A stretch of DNA of 42,720 nt from Thermoleophilaceae bacterium (GCA_036378175.1 DASUWY010000043.1:1-42720); one strand, 5' to 3'; counted from the first letter of the stretch, positions 24,819-32,841 are shown. A program made the numbers and translations. Notes: a model not told the origin generated them from the sequence alone.

Positions 24819-25462
24819 GCAGCGAGCCCCGCCTTCGCCGAGGCTGGGTCGAGGGGGAGCTCGCGGCGGAGTTCCCGGAGCTGAGCCTGATCCACACGAG
24901 CCTGCCGGTTCGCACCGGGCGCAGCCCGCGAGCGGTGAAGGAGCGGCTGAAGGTGATGAGCGATCGCTTCACCGGCCCGAAGGCGGTGCAGGTGCGTCAG
25001 CAGCCCGTGCCGTGGGCGTATCGCGTGTTCTTTCGCCAGATCGGCATCGACCCCGACCACACGCGCACGCCACCCGAGGCGGCCGCGCTCGAGCGCATGC
25101 GCGCGGGCGGCTTCAAGAGCTATGGCCTCCTCGACGACGCGCTCGTAATCGCGACCGTGGAGACTGGCGTGCCGGTCCTCGCATACGACGCAGACCGCGT
25201 GAGCGGGGAGCCGGGGCTGCGTCTTGCGATGACGGGCGAGCGCCTGGGCGGCGACGGCCGCGACCTGCGCGGCGGCGAGATCGTCGTGGCCGACGAGTCG
25301 TGCTCGCTGGCCGTGCTGTTTGGCGACACCGCGGCGCGCTGCGCCGCGCATTCCGGGATGCAGCGCGTGCTACTCGCCGCCGTTCAGGTGAAGGGAGTGC
25401 CCGACGTGAGCGCCGAGGAAGCGCTCTGGATAGCCGCGGAAACGCTTGGGGAGGCCGACTAG
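24815..25462 (+). CDS. Free-standing B3/B4 tRNA-editing-like domain protein
   Basis: 215 residues; GTG 24815 overlaps the preceding stop. The sequence matches the B3/B4 domain otherwise found in the beta subunit of phenylalanyl-tRNA synthetase, where it clears mischarged Tyr-tRNA. Seen here: VPWAYRVFFRQIGIDPDHTR, PPEAAALERM, VPVLAYDADRVSG and the closing LLAAVQVKGVPDVSAEEAL. Stand-alone copies are common in bacteria and probably hydrolyse misacylated tRNA or a related ester. Its co-transcription with a lipid pump has no clear logic. Confidence 0.85.
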   Translation: MSSEPRLRRGWVEGELAAEFPELSLIHTSLPVRTGRSPRAVKERLKVMSDRFTGPKAVQVRQQPVPWAYRVFFRQIGIDPDHTRTPPEAAALERMRAGGFKSYGLLDDALVIATVETGVPVLAYDADRVSGEPGLRLAMTGERLGGDGRDLRGGEIVVADESCSLAVLFGDTAARCAAHSGMQRVLLAAVQVKGVPDVSAEEALWIAAETLGEAD

Positions 25463-25508
25463 GCCGGTGGTACGATGGCCGGGAGAACCCGACCGGGAGG
25501 GCGTGGCA

Positions 25509-26012
25509 ATGGCCGAGGCACTCGCATCGAGGACGGTCGTCAGGCCGGGAGTGGACGAACGTGCGGCCCGCCGTTCGCTGCTCGATCAGATCGCGAAGCT
25601 CGAGGCCGAGCTGGCAAAGCTCTTCTGCAGTGCGTATCCGCGCACCGGGTTCGACTGGGCCGTTGCCTCGCGGGGCGGGCCTCGCATCCTCAGCCTCGGC
25701 GAGCTGGAGGCGATCCGCGACGAGATGGCGGAACGGCTCGAGGACAACCGCCGCGAACTGTCCGAGCGAACGCTCGTGGAGGAGCACAACCGCCGCCGTA
25801 TCGAGGAGATGCTGCTCGAGCCCGAGAAGCATCACTGGGTGCGAGTGAGCAACCGCGACATCGGCGAGCCGGGCTGCAAGCACTGGCATGTGCGCCCGCG
25901 CCTCGGGCTGCTTGGCATGCTGATGGGGTGGTGGCGAGTCCGCATCTCCTCCGGCTGTCCATTAGCCATGGGGCACGGCCCTGGGCCGCGCCCCGTATTC
26001 CGCTCGACATGA
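25509..26012 (+). CDS. Hypothetical protein, helical N-terminus and conserved HWHVRP C-terminus
   Basis: 167 residues from ATG 25509 with GGGAGGG ten bases upstream. An N-terminal coiled-coil-like region (DQIAKLEAELAKLF; IRDEMAERLEDNRRELSER) leads to a compact C-terminus CKHWHVRPRLG, GMLMGWWRVRISSGCP. Two His and two Cys there could bind a metal. I know of no function. It sits 46 bases after the B3/B4 gene in the same direction, probably the same transcript. Confidence 0.7.
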   Translation: MAEALASRTVVRPGVDERAARRSLLDQIAKLEAELAKLFCSAYPRTGFDWAVASRGGPRILSLGELEAIRDEMAERLEDNRRELSERTLVEEHNRRRIEEMLLEPEKHHWVRVSNRDIGEPGCKHWHVRPRLGLLGMLMGWWRVRISSGCPLAMGHGPGPRPVFRST

Positions 26013-26024
26013 ACCGCCACATCG

Positions 26025-26534
26025 ATGGGACGGCGTAGCCGCAAGCGCCCGCCGCGGGACGCTTCCGCGAGCGAGCGCCGGGCCACGACGCGGGCGGAGC
26101 GCGACGAGGCGCGGCGCAAGCGAGCTCAGCAGGCGGCTCGCACGCGCGCCTCCGACGACCCACGCCTGCCGGCGCCCTGGGGACCGTTCCCTCTCACCGA
26201 GCTCGTGGTGCTGCTCGCCCTCGGGCTGCTGGTGGCCGCCTTCGTCGTGCGCGGCGAGCGCGGCCGCACGATGCTGGCCGCGGGGCTGCTGCTCGGCTCG
26301 CTGGCAGGGCTGGAGGTGAGCATCCGCGAGCACTTCGCCGGCTATCGCTCCCACACCACGATCTTCGCCGCCGTGGCGGGCGTCCTGACGATCGTCGTGA
26401 TCACGCTGATCGTCCACCCGATCAAGCTCTGGATCGTGGGATTGATCGCGCTGGCGGTGGCCGGGCTCGTGTTCTATCTCGCGCGCGAGGCGTTCAAGAA
26501 GCGCTCGGGCGGGGTGGGGTTCAAGGCCAGATAG
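26025..26534 (+). CDS. Hypothetical membrane protein
   Basis: 169 residues. A very basic, Arg/Ala-rich cytosolic N-terminus (about 1-50) is followed by four hydrophobic helices (ELVVLLALGLLVAAFVV, MLAAGLLLGSLAGLEV, IFAAVAGVLTIVVITLIV, WIVGLIALAVAGLVFYLA) and a short basic tail. Start ATG 26025, 12 bases after the previous stop. Last gene of the operon begun by the pump. Function not recognised. Confidence 0.7.
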   Translation: MGRRSRKRPPRDASASERRATTRAERDEARRKRAQQAARTRASDDPRLPAPWGPFPLTELVVLLALGLLVAAFVVRGERGRTMLAAGLLLGSLAGLEVSIREHFAGYRSHTTIFAAVAGVLTIVVITLIVHPIKLWIVGLIALAVAGLVFYLAREAFKKRSGGVGFKAR

Positions 26535-26605
26535 AGGTGGGAGGTCGGAGGACGGAGGTCGGAGAAGAAAAGTCCTCCCACCTCCGCTCTCCGACCTCCG
26601 ACCTC
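26534..26605. terminator. Large inverted GAGGTCG-repeat hairpin between convergent genes
   Basis: The left arm (26534-26566) is made of GAGGTGG, GAGGTCG, GAGGACG and GAGGTCG units. The right arm (from 26573) is its near-perfect complement, about 28 of 33 positions, with a short A-rich loop around AAGAAAAG. The structure lies exactly between the last gene of the pump operon and the oppositely oriented IHF-like gene and can act as a terminator in both directions. It shares the heptamer with 21184-21210. Confidence 0.7.
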
Positions 26606-26609
26606 GTTC

Positions 26610-27017
26610 TCAGCGCGCGACCGCCGCGGCGGCGCCCACCAGTTCAAACGGCTCGTGCTCGAACGCCGGGGCCGTGGAGATGGCGCACGGCTCGCTGTAC
26701 CGGGCTGAAAGCCCGGTCACGAGCGCACTTCTCTGCCTCTCCGTGAATGTCCCGATCTGCTTGTTCTCCGGGATCCCCAGCGACACCAGCAGTCGGCGGC
26801 AGCGGGCACGGCCCCAACGCCGCTGACTCGTCAGCAGGTCGCTGATCGACATCGTCTCCGCCTCCCATGGACAGGTGCGGATGACCTCTACGACACTCGT
26901 TTCCTGCAGTGCGACCTTTCGCTTCAGCTCAGCCCGTGCAAGCCGAACGCGATTTGCCTGTTCGAGCGCGCGCAAGTGTTGTGGCGGCGCAGCATCGACC
27001 GTGGCGGTGTCGCCCAT
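26610..27017 (-). CDS. mihF: Integration host factor, actinobacterial type
   Basis: 135 residues from ATG 27017, which has a strong GGGGAGG six bases upstream. The H2TH DNA-binding architecture of mycobacterial IHF is visible: the long helix ALEQANRVRLARAELKRKVA (about 15-34), the MSISDLLTS strand-helix, RARCRRLLVSLGI (the helix-two-turn-helix region) and TFTERQRSALVTGL. The nucleoid protein binds and bends DNA without sequence specificity. Differences from the canonical form: a 14-residue N-terminal extension, a tail of about 30 residues (FEHEPFELVGAAAAVAR), and the usual PxVGK loop replaced by QRRWGRAR. It may be a specialised paralog; the symbol is by similarity. Confidence 0.75.
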   Translation of the reverse strand: MGDTATVDAAPPQHLRALEQANRVRLARAELKRKVALQETSVVEVIRTCPWEAETMSISDLLTSQRRWGRARCRRLLVSLGIPENKQIGTFTERQRSALVTGLSARYSEPCAISTAPAFEHEPFELVGAAAAVAR

Positions 27018-27214
27018 GAAACCTCCCCGCGTACTGCAACTATTGGATTTCACCACGATGCCGCGCGGCAATGCCCCGGATCGGGCGGACCCCAACTTCG
27101 CGAAGCCCGGCGTGTCCCTCTCTCCTGAAAAGCCGCGAGGCCGTGACCGACTCAGAAAACCTACGATGTGACCGGCGCATCGGTCAACCCTCGCCGGGTG
27201 GCCCAGTCGCTAAG

Positions 27215-27266
27215 AGCGGGCTTTTCTTTTCGTCGTCCCACTTGTCCAAATCTGGACAAGCCCGCT
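27215..27266 (+). promoter_or_regulatory. Structured leader of pyk: two competing hairpins
   Basis: The outer hairpin pairs AGCGGGCTT (27215-27223) with AAGCCCGCT (27258-27266). The inner perfect hairpin CTTGTCCAAATCTGGACAAG (27241-27260) shares three bases of the outer 3' arm, so the two compete at that edge. The first arm is followed by TTCTTTTC. The structure ends 33 bases before the pyk TTG start. As DNA, the inner 20-mer could also be an operator. Confidence 0.5.
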
Positions 27267-27299
27267 GGTCCGGATCGTCAGACTGTGGAGGAGGTGGAG

Positions 27300-28718
27300 T
27301 TGCGCTCGACAAAGATCGTGGCCACGATTGGGCCGGCCTCGCGTTCGCTCGACGTCCTCGAGCGGATGATCCAGGCGGGGATGGACGTGGCGCGCCTGAA
27401 CTTCGCGCACGAGACTCCTGAGGAGCACGCCGACACGGTCACGATGATCCGCCAGGCCTCCGAGCGGGCGGGCCGGGAGGTGGCGGTGCTTCAGGACGTG
27501 CCTGGCCCGAAGCTGCGGATCGGTCCCGTGCAGGACGGCGTGATCGAGCTGGGTACCGGCACACGGGTGGTCCTCACGCCTGAGAGGGTCGAGGGGACGT
27601 CCGAGAGGCTGCCGGTGGCGTGGCCGGGTCTCGCCGAGATCATGCACACGGGGGACGTGGCCTACCTGGCGGACGGCGCCATCCGGCTGCGGGTGGACGA
27701 GGTGAACGACGGCGAGGTGATCACCGAGGTGGAGGTGGGCGGCACGCTCGCGTCGCGTCAGGGGCTCAACCTGCCGAACGTGACGATGGCGCTGCCCGCC
27801 GTGAGCGAGGAGGACCTCCGGCTGATCGACGCGGGCGTGGAAATGGGTGTGGACCTGCTGGCGCTCTCGTTCGTTCGCAGCAGGGCGGATCTCGAGCCGG
27901 TGAAGGAGCGCCTTCAGGCGCACCGGCGCGACATCCCCGTGATCGCGAAGATCGAGAAGCCGCAGGCCGCGGCGAACGCCGAGGAGATCGTGGCCGCCGC
28001 CGACGGGATCATGGTGGCGCGCGGGGACCTCGGCATCGAGCTCCGCATCGAGGAGGTGCCGCTCGTGCAGAAGCGGCTGCTCATGCTGTCCGGGCGCTAC
28101 GCCAAGCCGGCGATCACGGCCACCCAGATGCTCGAGTCGATGGTGCACTCCAGCCGCCCAACGCGCGCCGAGGTCACGGACGTGGCGAACGCGATCTTCG
28201 ACGGAACCGACGCGGTGATGCTCTCGCAGGAGACGGCGATCGGCCGCTACCCGGTGGAGGCGGTGGCGATGATGGCGTCGATCGCCGAGACCACGGAGCG
28301 GGAGCTGCCGTATGGGCGCTGGCTCACCGACCGCGGCGGCCACCACAACGGCAGCGACGAGTCCGCCACCATCGCCTATGGCGCGGTGGGCGCCGCCTAC
28401 CAGCTCAACCTCAAGGCGCTCGTGGTGCCGACCCTCACCGGGCGCACCGCCGCGCTCATGTCCGCCCACCGCCCGAAGATGCCGGTGCTGGCCCTCTCGC
28501 CGCGCGAGGACGTCGTGCGCCGGCTGTCGCTTCACTGGGGCGTGCGGGCGCAGCTCAACGAGGAGCCGAGCGAGACATTCGATCTGCTCGAGGAGTGCTC
28601 TCAGGCAGCGAAGGCGGCAGGGATGGTCTCACCCGGCGATCGGATCGGCATCACGGCCGGGCTGCCTGCGGGGAAGGCGGGCGGTACGAACCTGTTCAAG
28701 GTTCACACGGTGGAGTAG
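27300..28718 (+). CDS. pyk: Pyruvate kinase
   Basis: 472 residues. Converts phosphoenolpyruvate and ADP to pyruvate and ATP, the last step of glycolysis. Visible: STKIVATIGPAS start, LNFAHETPEEH (the usual NFSHG is NFAHE here), B domain (about 70-165), IAKIEKPQAAAN with the catalytic Lys, MVARGDLGIE and TATQMLESM at the active site, and the C-domain to GGTNLFKVHTVE. Start TTG 27300 is chosen because GGAGG lies 8 bases upstream and the family begins RSTKIVATIGP; in-frame GTGs at 27285 and 27294 are alternatives. Preceded by a structured leader. Its last 90 bases overlap the convergent Cfa-type gene. Confidence 0.96.
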   Translation: MRSTKIVATIGPASRSLDVLERMIQAGMDVARLNFAHETPEEHADTVTMIRQASERAGREVAVLQDVPGPKLRIGPVQDGVIELGTGTRVVLTPERVEGTSERLPVAWPGLAEIMHTGDVAYLADGAIRLRVDEVNDGEVITEVEVGGTLASRQGLNLPNVTMALPAVSEEDLRLIDAGVEMGVDLLALSFVRSRADLEPVKERLQAHRRDIPVIAKIEKPQAAANAEEIVAAADGIMVARGDLGIELRIEEVPLVQKRLLMLSGRYAKPAITATQMLESMVHSSRPTRAEVTDVANAIFDGTDAVMLSQETAIGRYPVEAVAMMASIAETTERELPYGRWLTDRGGHHNGSDESATIAYGAVGAAYQLNLKALVVPTLTGRTAALMSAHRPKMPVLALSPREDVVRRLSLHWGVRAQLNEEPSETFDLLEECSQAAKAAGMVSPGDRIGITAGLPAGKAGGTNLFKVHTVE

Positions 28719-29915
28719 CGCGGAGGGCTCTCGCCTGAACCGCGGCTTGGCCAGCAGCACCTGCACGTCCCTGATCCGCCGTTCAGCGAAGCCCGCCTCG
28801 CAATACGCGAGGTAGAAGCGCCACAGACGCTGGAAGCGCTCGTCGTAGCCGCGCCTGCTGAGCTCGTCGGCCGCCTGCTCGAGGTTGGCGCGCCATGCGC
28901 GCAGCGTGGGGACGTAGTGGGCGCTGATGTCCTCGAGCCCGATGAGGCGGAGGTCGGTGTTCGCGGCCACCTCGCTCGAGATCACCTCCACGGAGGGAAG
29001 GCAGCCCTCGGGGAAGATGAGGTCGCGGATGAAGGTCGACGAGTGCTTCTCAACGTCGTAGGCGCGGTCGTCGATCGTGATCGCCTGGAGCAGCATCGTG
29101 CCGTCGGGCTCGAGCAGCCGTGAGCAGCGCTCGAAGAAGGTGCCGAACTCGCGCCAGCCCACCGCCTCGATCATCTCGATCGACACGAGCTTGTCGAAGT
29201 GGCCGCGAAGGTCGCGATAGTCCTCGAGCAGGAGCGTCACGCGGTCGTCCAGCCCAGCGTCATGGACGGCCCGCTCGGCGTACTCGTACTGCTCGCGCGA
29301 GAGCGTGGTGGTGGTCACCCGGCAGCCGTACTCGGCGGCGGCGTGGAGGGCGAAGCTGCCCCAGCCGGTGCCGATCTCGAGCACGTGGTCCTCGGGCTCG
29401 AGGCGCAGCTTCCGGCAGACCCGGTCGAGCTTCGCCAGTGAGGCCTCCTCGAGGCTCGTTTCCGGCGACTCGAAGAAGCCGCACGAGTAGGTCATGGTCG
29501 GGTCGAGCATCAGCTCGAACAGGTCGTTGCCGAGGTCGTAGTGCGCGGAGATCGCCTGGCGGGCCCGGTCACGCGTGTTGCGCCGGCTGTTGCCTCTCAG
29601 GTAGTTCAGTGGCGCGCGCAGAGGCGCGAGGCGGGCGCGCAGCCGGTCGTACGGCTCGATGTTGAGCGCGCACAGACGCACCACGTCGGCGGGATCGGGC
29701 GAGTCCCACAGCCCGTCCGCATACGACTCCGCCAGCCCGCGGCTCCCGCGGAGCAGCGCGGCCCAGACGCGCGGGGAGCGAACGTGGACCGTCGCGCTCG
29801 GCTCGCCATGGCCGAATCGGCGCCGGGTGCCGTTCTCGACGATCTCCACGCTGCCCACGCGCATGCGCCCGAGCATCGCGCCGATGGCAACCCGGCCGAC
29901 GCCCTCGGCGTTCAT
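28629..29915 (-). CDS. cfa: Cyclopropane-fatty-acid synthase-type SAM methyltransferase
   Basis: 428 residues. Family features: HYDLGNDLFELMLDPTMTYS (about 130-149), the SAM loop VLEIGTGWGSFALHAA, the EMIEAVGWREFGTFF active-site segment, and LIFPEGCLPS. Enzymes of this COG2230 family add a methylene or methyl group across the double bond of phospholipid acyl chains. Linked to a COG2907 flavoprotein and DUF1365, it may instead belong to the methyltransferases of furan or branched fatty acid routes. Start ATG 29915 overlaps the DUF1365 stop. The conserved part ends at LLAKPRF; the last 35 or so residues read into the pyk gene and look non-conserved. Confidence 0.92.
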   Translation of the reverse strand: MNAEGVGRVAIGAMLGRMRVGSVEIVENGTRRRFGHGEPSATVHVRSPRVWAALLRGSRGLAESYADGLWDSPDPADVVRLCALNIEPYDRLRARLAPLRAPLNYLRGNSRRNTRDRARQAISAHYDLGNDLFELMLDPTMTYSCGFFESPETSLEEASLAKLDRVCRKLRLEPEDHVLEIGTGWGSFALHAAAEYGCRVTTTTLSREQYEYAERAVHDAGLDDRVTLLLEDYRDLRGHFDKLVSIEMIEAVGWREFGTFFERCSRLLEPDGTMLLQAITIDDRAYDVEKHSSTFIRDLIFPEGCLPSVEVISSEVAANTDLRLIGLEDISAHYVPTLRAWRANLEQAADELSRRGYDERFQRLWRFYLAYCEAGFAERRIRDVQVLLAKPRFRREPSALLHRVNLEQVRTARLPRRQPGRDADPIAG

Positions 29916-30658
29916 CGCCGGGCTGCTCCTGGATGCGAGTACACCGGCACGCCTCGCAGCTTGAGCCGCAGCGCCTGACCGTAGATGCGGCTGAGCACGT
30001 GCAGCGTGTTCATCGGATGGCGCAGCGTGGCGAACGCGAGCGATCGTTCCGTGAGCTCCCGCCGGGCGAGGTTGAGCGTCGCGTCGAACGCTCGCTCGCC
30101 GGATCGGTGGCTTTCGATGTGCACGCTCAGAGTTTGCCCCGGAACCCCCACTCTCCATTCGTACTCGTGGTCCATTCCCATGAACGGAGACACGTGCAGC
30201 ACCTTGCTGGAGCGGCCGCTGAGCACGCGGCCGCCGTTCGAGTGCGAGAGGGCGTAGGCGTGGCGTTCGCCCCACGGCGTGTTGGTTACCTCCGCGAGCA
30301 CCGCCTCCACCCGCTCACCCGGCGGGTCGAAGCAGTAGTAGAAGCTCACCGGGTTGAAGCAATGGCCGAAGCTGCGGAGGTTCGTGAGGAGGCGGACGGG
30401 ACCCTCGGGCCGAGCACCGGTGAGAGCCTCCACGCGCTCGCGCACGGCACCGGCGAGGTCCGAGCGGGGGTCGCCCAGATAGTCCGAGCGGCGGAAGCGC
30501 ACGAGTCCGCGTCGCGGCGACGCAAGCCGGCCTCCGAGGAGATCCGGCAGCTCCTCGAGGTCGATGTACGCCATATAGATGGAGTACCGGAATTCGCGCG
30601 AACGAACCGCCACCCGGCGGTGGCGGACCGTGCCCTCATAGAGCGCGCTGGCGGTCAC
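29912..30658 (-). CDS. DUF1365 (COG3496) family protein
   Basis: 248 residues. GTG 30658 overlaps the stop of the preceding gene (GTGA), which fixes the start; further upstream the frame stays open but is not protein-like. Family motifs: ALYEGTVRHRRV at the N-terminus, RLLTNLRSFGHCFNPVSFYY (about 100-119), EVTNTPWGERHAY, KVLHVSPFMGM and the C-terminal YGQALRLKLRGVPVY. The biochemical role is unknown, but the family is nearly always between a COG2907 flavoprotein and a Cfa-type methyltransferase, as here, so it probably acts on modified acyl chains. Confidence 0.9.
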   Translation of the reverse strand: MTASALYEGTVRHRRVAVRSREFRYSIYMAYIDLEELPDLLGGRLASPRRGLVRFRRSDYLGDPRSDLAGAVRERVEALTGARPEGPVRLLTNLRSFGHCFNPVSFYYCFDPPGERVEAVLAEVTNTPWGERHAYALSHSNGGRVLSGRSSKVLHVSPFMGMDHEYEWRVGVPGQTLSVHIESHRSGERAFDATLNLARRELTERSLAFATLRHPMNTLHVLSRIYGQALRLKLRGVPVYSHPGAARR

Positions 30659-31899
30659 GCGAGGCGAGCTCCCAGCCGCTCGCACACCCGAAGCGCGCTC
30701 ACCACGCCGTCCTCGTGAAACCCCCAGCCCCAATACGCGCCGCAGTAGTGGGTGCGGGCGGTGCCGCTGATCTCCGCGTGCCGCTGCTGCGCCCGCGCGC
30801 CGCCCGAGGTGTAGACGGGGTGCTCGTACTCGATCGTCTTGATCACCTGGCCGGGATCGATCGCCTCGCCGCGGTTGAGCGTGACGCAGAACTCCCGGTC
30901 GGCGGACAGCGACTGGAGCCGGTTCATGTGGTAGGTCACCCGGGTGCGGCCGCTGCTCTCGCCGCCGAGGTGGTAGTTCCAGCTCGCCCAGGCGCGCCGC
31001 CGGCGGGGAAGCAGCCGGCGGTCGGTGTGGAGCACCGCCTCGTTGAGCTGGTAGGGGATCGCGCCGAGGATCTCGTGCTCGCGGTCGCTGGCGTCGGCGA
31101 GCATTCGCAGCGCCTGGTCGGAGTGCACGGCCAGGATCACGTGGTCGAAGGTCTCGGGCTCGCCGCCGCGCGGGATCACGCTCACCTGGTCCGCGTGCCG
31201 CTCGATCGCCGTCACGGGCACGCCGCTCCGGATACGGTCGGCGAAGCCCGCCGTGAGCGCATCAACGTACGTCTGGGACCCACCCTTCACGGTTCGCCAG
31301 TTGGGCCTGTCACGGAGGTGCAGCACGCCGTGATTGTCGAAGAAGCTGAACAGGAAGCGGGCCGGGAACGTCCACATCTGGCCCGGGTCCGCCGACCACA
31401 CGGCGGACGCCTGCGGCACGATCAGGCGGTCGATGAAGAGCCGCGAGAAGCGCAGCTGCTCGAGCCACTCCCCGAGCGACGGATCGCCATCGCCGGTGAG
31501 GAGGGCGCGTGCCTCGCGCTGGAAGCGCCGCACCTCCACGAGCATGTGGTGGAAGCGCGGCGACACAATGTGCCTGCGCGTGGCGAACAACCCGTTGGCC
31601 GACACGCTCGAGTACTCGAACTCGCCCGTGCTGTCGCTCACGCCGAAGCTCATCTGTGACGGTTGCCACGCCACGCCGAGGCGGGTGAGCAGGCGCTCGA
31701 AGTTCGGGTAGTTGCGGTCGTTGAAGACGATGAAGCCGGTGTCCACGTGGTGCGTCTCGTATTCGGTGTCCACCCGGATCGTGTTGGTGTGGCCGCCAGG
31801 CTTCGGCCCGGCCTCGAACACCGTCACCTCGTGCTCGCGCTGAAGCAGGTAGCCCGCCACGAGCCCGGACACGCCGGCACCCACGATCGCGATCCTCAT
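30655..31899 (-). CDS. COG2907-type FAD-dependent oxidoreductase (amine-oxidase fold)
   Basis: 414 residues starting at ATG 31899 with the dinucleotide-binding motif MRIAIVGAGVSGLVAGYLL and FEAGPKPGGHTNT. Further family marks: DTGFIVFNDRNYPNF, AVWSADPGQMWTFPA, WRTVKGGSQTYVDAL and the C-terminal YCGAYWGWGFHEDGV that closes the FAD site. Such proteins are annotated as desaturases or oxidases acting on lipids; in furan fatty acid producers a flavoprotein of this kind is thought to introduce the second double bond. Overlaps its neighbours by 4 bases on both sides, so the four genes are translationally coupled. Confidence 0.92.
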   Translation of the reverse strand: MRIAIVGAGVSGLVAGYLLQREHEVTVFEAGPKPGGHTNTIRVDTEYETHHVDTGFIVFNDRNYPNFERLLTRLGVAWQPSQMSFGVSDSTGEFEYSSVSANGLFATRRHIVSPRFHHMLVEVRRFQREARALLTGDGDPSLGEWLEQLRFSRLFIDRLIVPQASAVWSADPGQMWTFPARFLFSFFDNHGVLHLRDRPNWRTVKGGSQTYVDALTAGFADRIRSGVPVTAIERHADQVSVIPRGGEPETFDHVILAVHSDQALRMLADASDREHEILGAIPYQLNEAVLHTDRRLLPRRRRAWASWNYHLGGESSGRTRVTYHMNRLQSLSADREFCVTLNRGEAIDPGQVIKTIEYEHPVYTSGGARAQQRHAEISGTARTHYCGAYWGWGFHEDGVVSALRVCERLGARLA

Positions 31900-32813
31900 A
31901 GCTCGAGCCCCGTAAGTCGCACACATTCCGACCACAGCCGCGCACGCTCCTCATCCGACTCGCGGGTGCGGCGCAACACGTGCGTGGGCCGCCGCTCGCG
32001 GTCGTGCCAGAAACCGCCGCCTGGTTGCCTAGTGGCGGCCAGCCAGACGATCGTGTCCGCGCCCTCCTCCGGCGAGCGCAGCGCCGGCTTCATCAGCTTG
32101 TGGAAGCGTGGGAGCGACCGCTCGAGGCCCGGCGTGTCCACCCAGCCGGGGTGCATCGAATGGGCCGCAACTCCGTGCGGGTTCAGCCGCTCCGCCCACA
32201 TCTCGCCGAGCACCACCTGGGCGCGCTTGTGGCGGGCGTACACGGCAGTGCCGTCGTAGTCGTGGCGCTCCGACTGGAGGTTGTCGACGGGGAGGCGCGC
32301 CGTGTACATGCCGCCGGAGGACACGTTCACGATCGTGGAGGGTGCGCCCGCCTCGAGCGTGGGAACGAGCAGACCGGTGAGGAGGAACGGGCCCAGCACG
32401 TTCGTGGCGAGTGCGAACTCGTTGCCGTCCACCGACAGCGAGCGCTCGGCGGACAGCACGCCCGCGTTGTTTACGAGCACGTGGAGCTCAGGCTGCTCGT
32501 CGCGGAAGCGGCGAGCGAACTCGCGTACCGAGCGGAGGCTCGACAGATCGCACTCCCACACCCGTTCGGCGCCGCTCTGCTCGCGCGCCCGCTCGCCACG
32601 CTCCTCGTCGCGCGCCAGGATCTGCACCCGCGCGCCGAGTCCGGCGAGAGCCGTCGCGGCCGCGAGACCGATGCCGCTCGTGGCGCCCGTGACCATCACC
32701 AGGCGCCCGTCCATTCGCGGAAGTTCGCCCCACCAGCGGCTCCTGACGGAGTAACCGAGCCGGCTGTAACCCGGCACGACCGTGAGGTCTAGCGCGCGGT
32801 CCAGGGCATGCAC
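31896..32813 (-). CDS. Short-chain dehydrogenase/reductase, DHRS12-like
   Basis: 305 residues. Cofactor motif VTGATSGIG (about 41-49), HVLVNNAG, NVSSGG with the catalytic Ser, and YARHK with the catalytic Tyr and Lys. The N-terminal extension ALDRALDLTVVPGYSRLGY is characteristic of the DHRS12-like subgroup and supports the GTG start at 32813 over the ATG at 32714. First gene of the operon SDR, flavoprotein, DUF1365, methyltransferase. The substrate is probably a lipid aldehyde or ketone, by context only. An ECF-type promoter lies 29 bases upstream. Confidence 0.92.
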   Translation of the reverse strand: MHALDRALDLTVVPGYSRLGYSVRSRWWGELPRMDGRLVMVTGATSGIGLAAATALAGLGARVQILARDEERGERAREQSGAERVWECDLSSLRSVREFARRFRDEQPELHVLVNNAGVLSAERSLSVDGNEFALATNVLGPFLLTGLLVPTLEAGAPSTIVNVSSGGMYTARLPVDNLQSERHDYDGTAVYARHKRAQVVLGEMWAERLNPHGVAAHSMHPGWVDTPGLERSLPRFHKLMKPALRSPEEGADTIVWLAATRQPGGGFWHDRERRPTHVLRRTRESDEERARLWSECVRLTGLEL

Positions 32814-32841
32814 CGGAAAAGCCTAATTCGACCCACACCCT

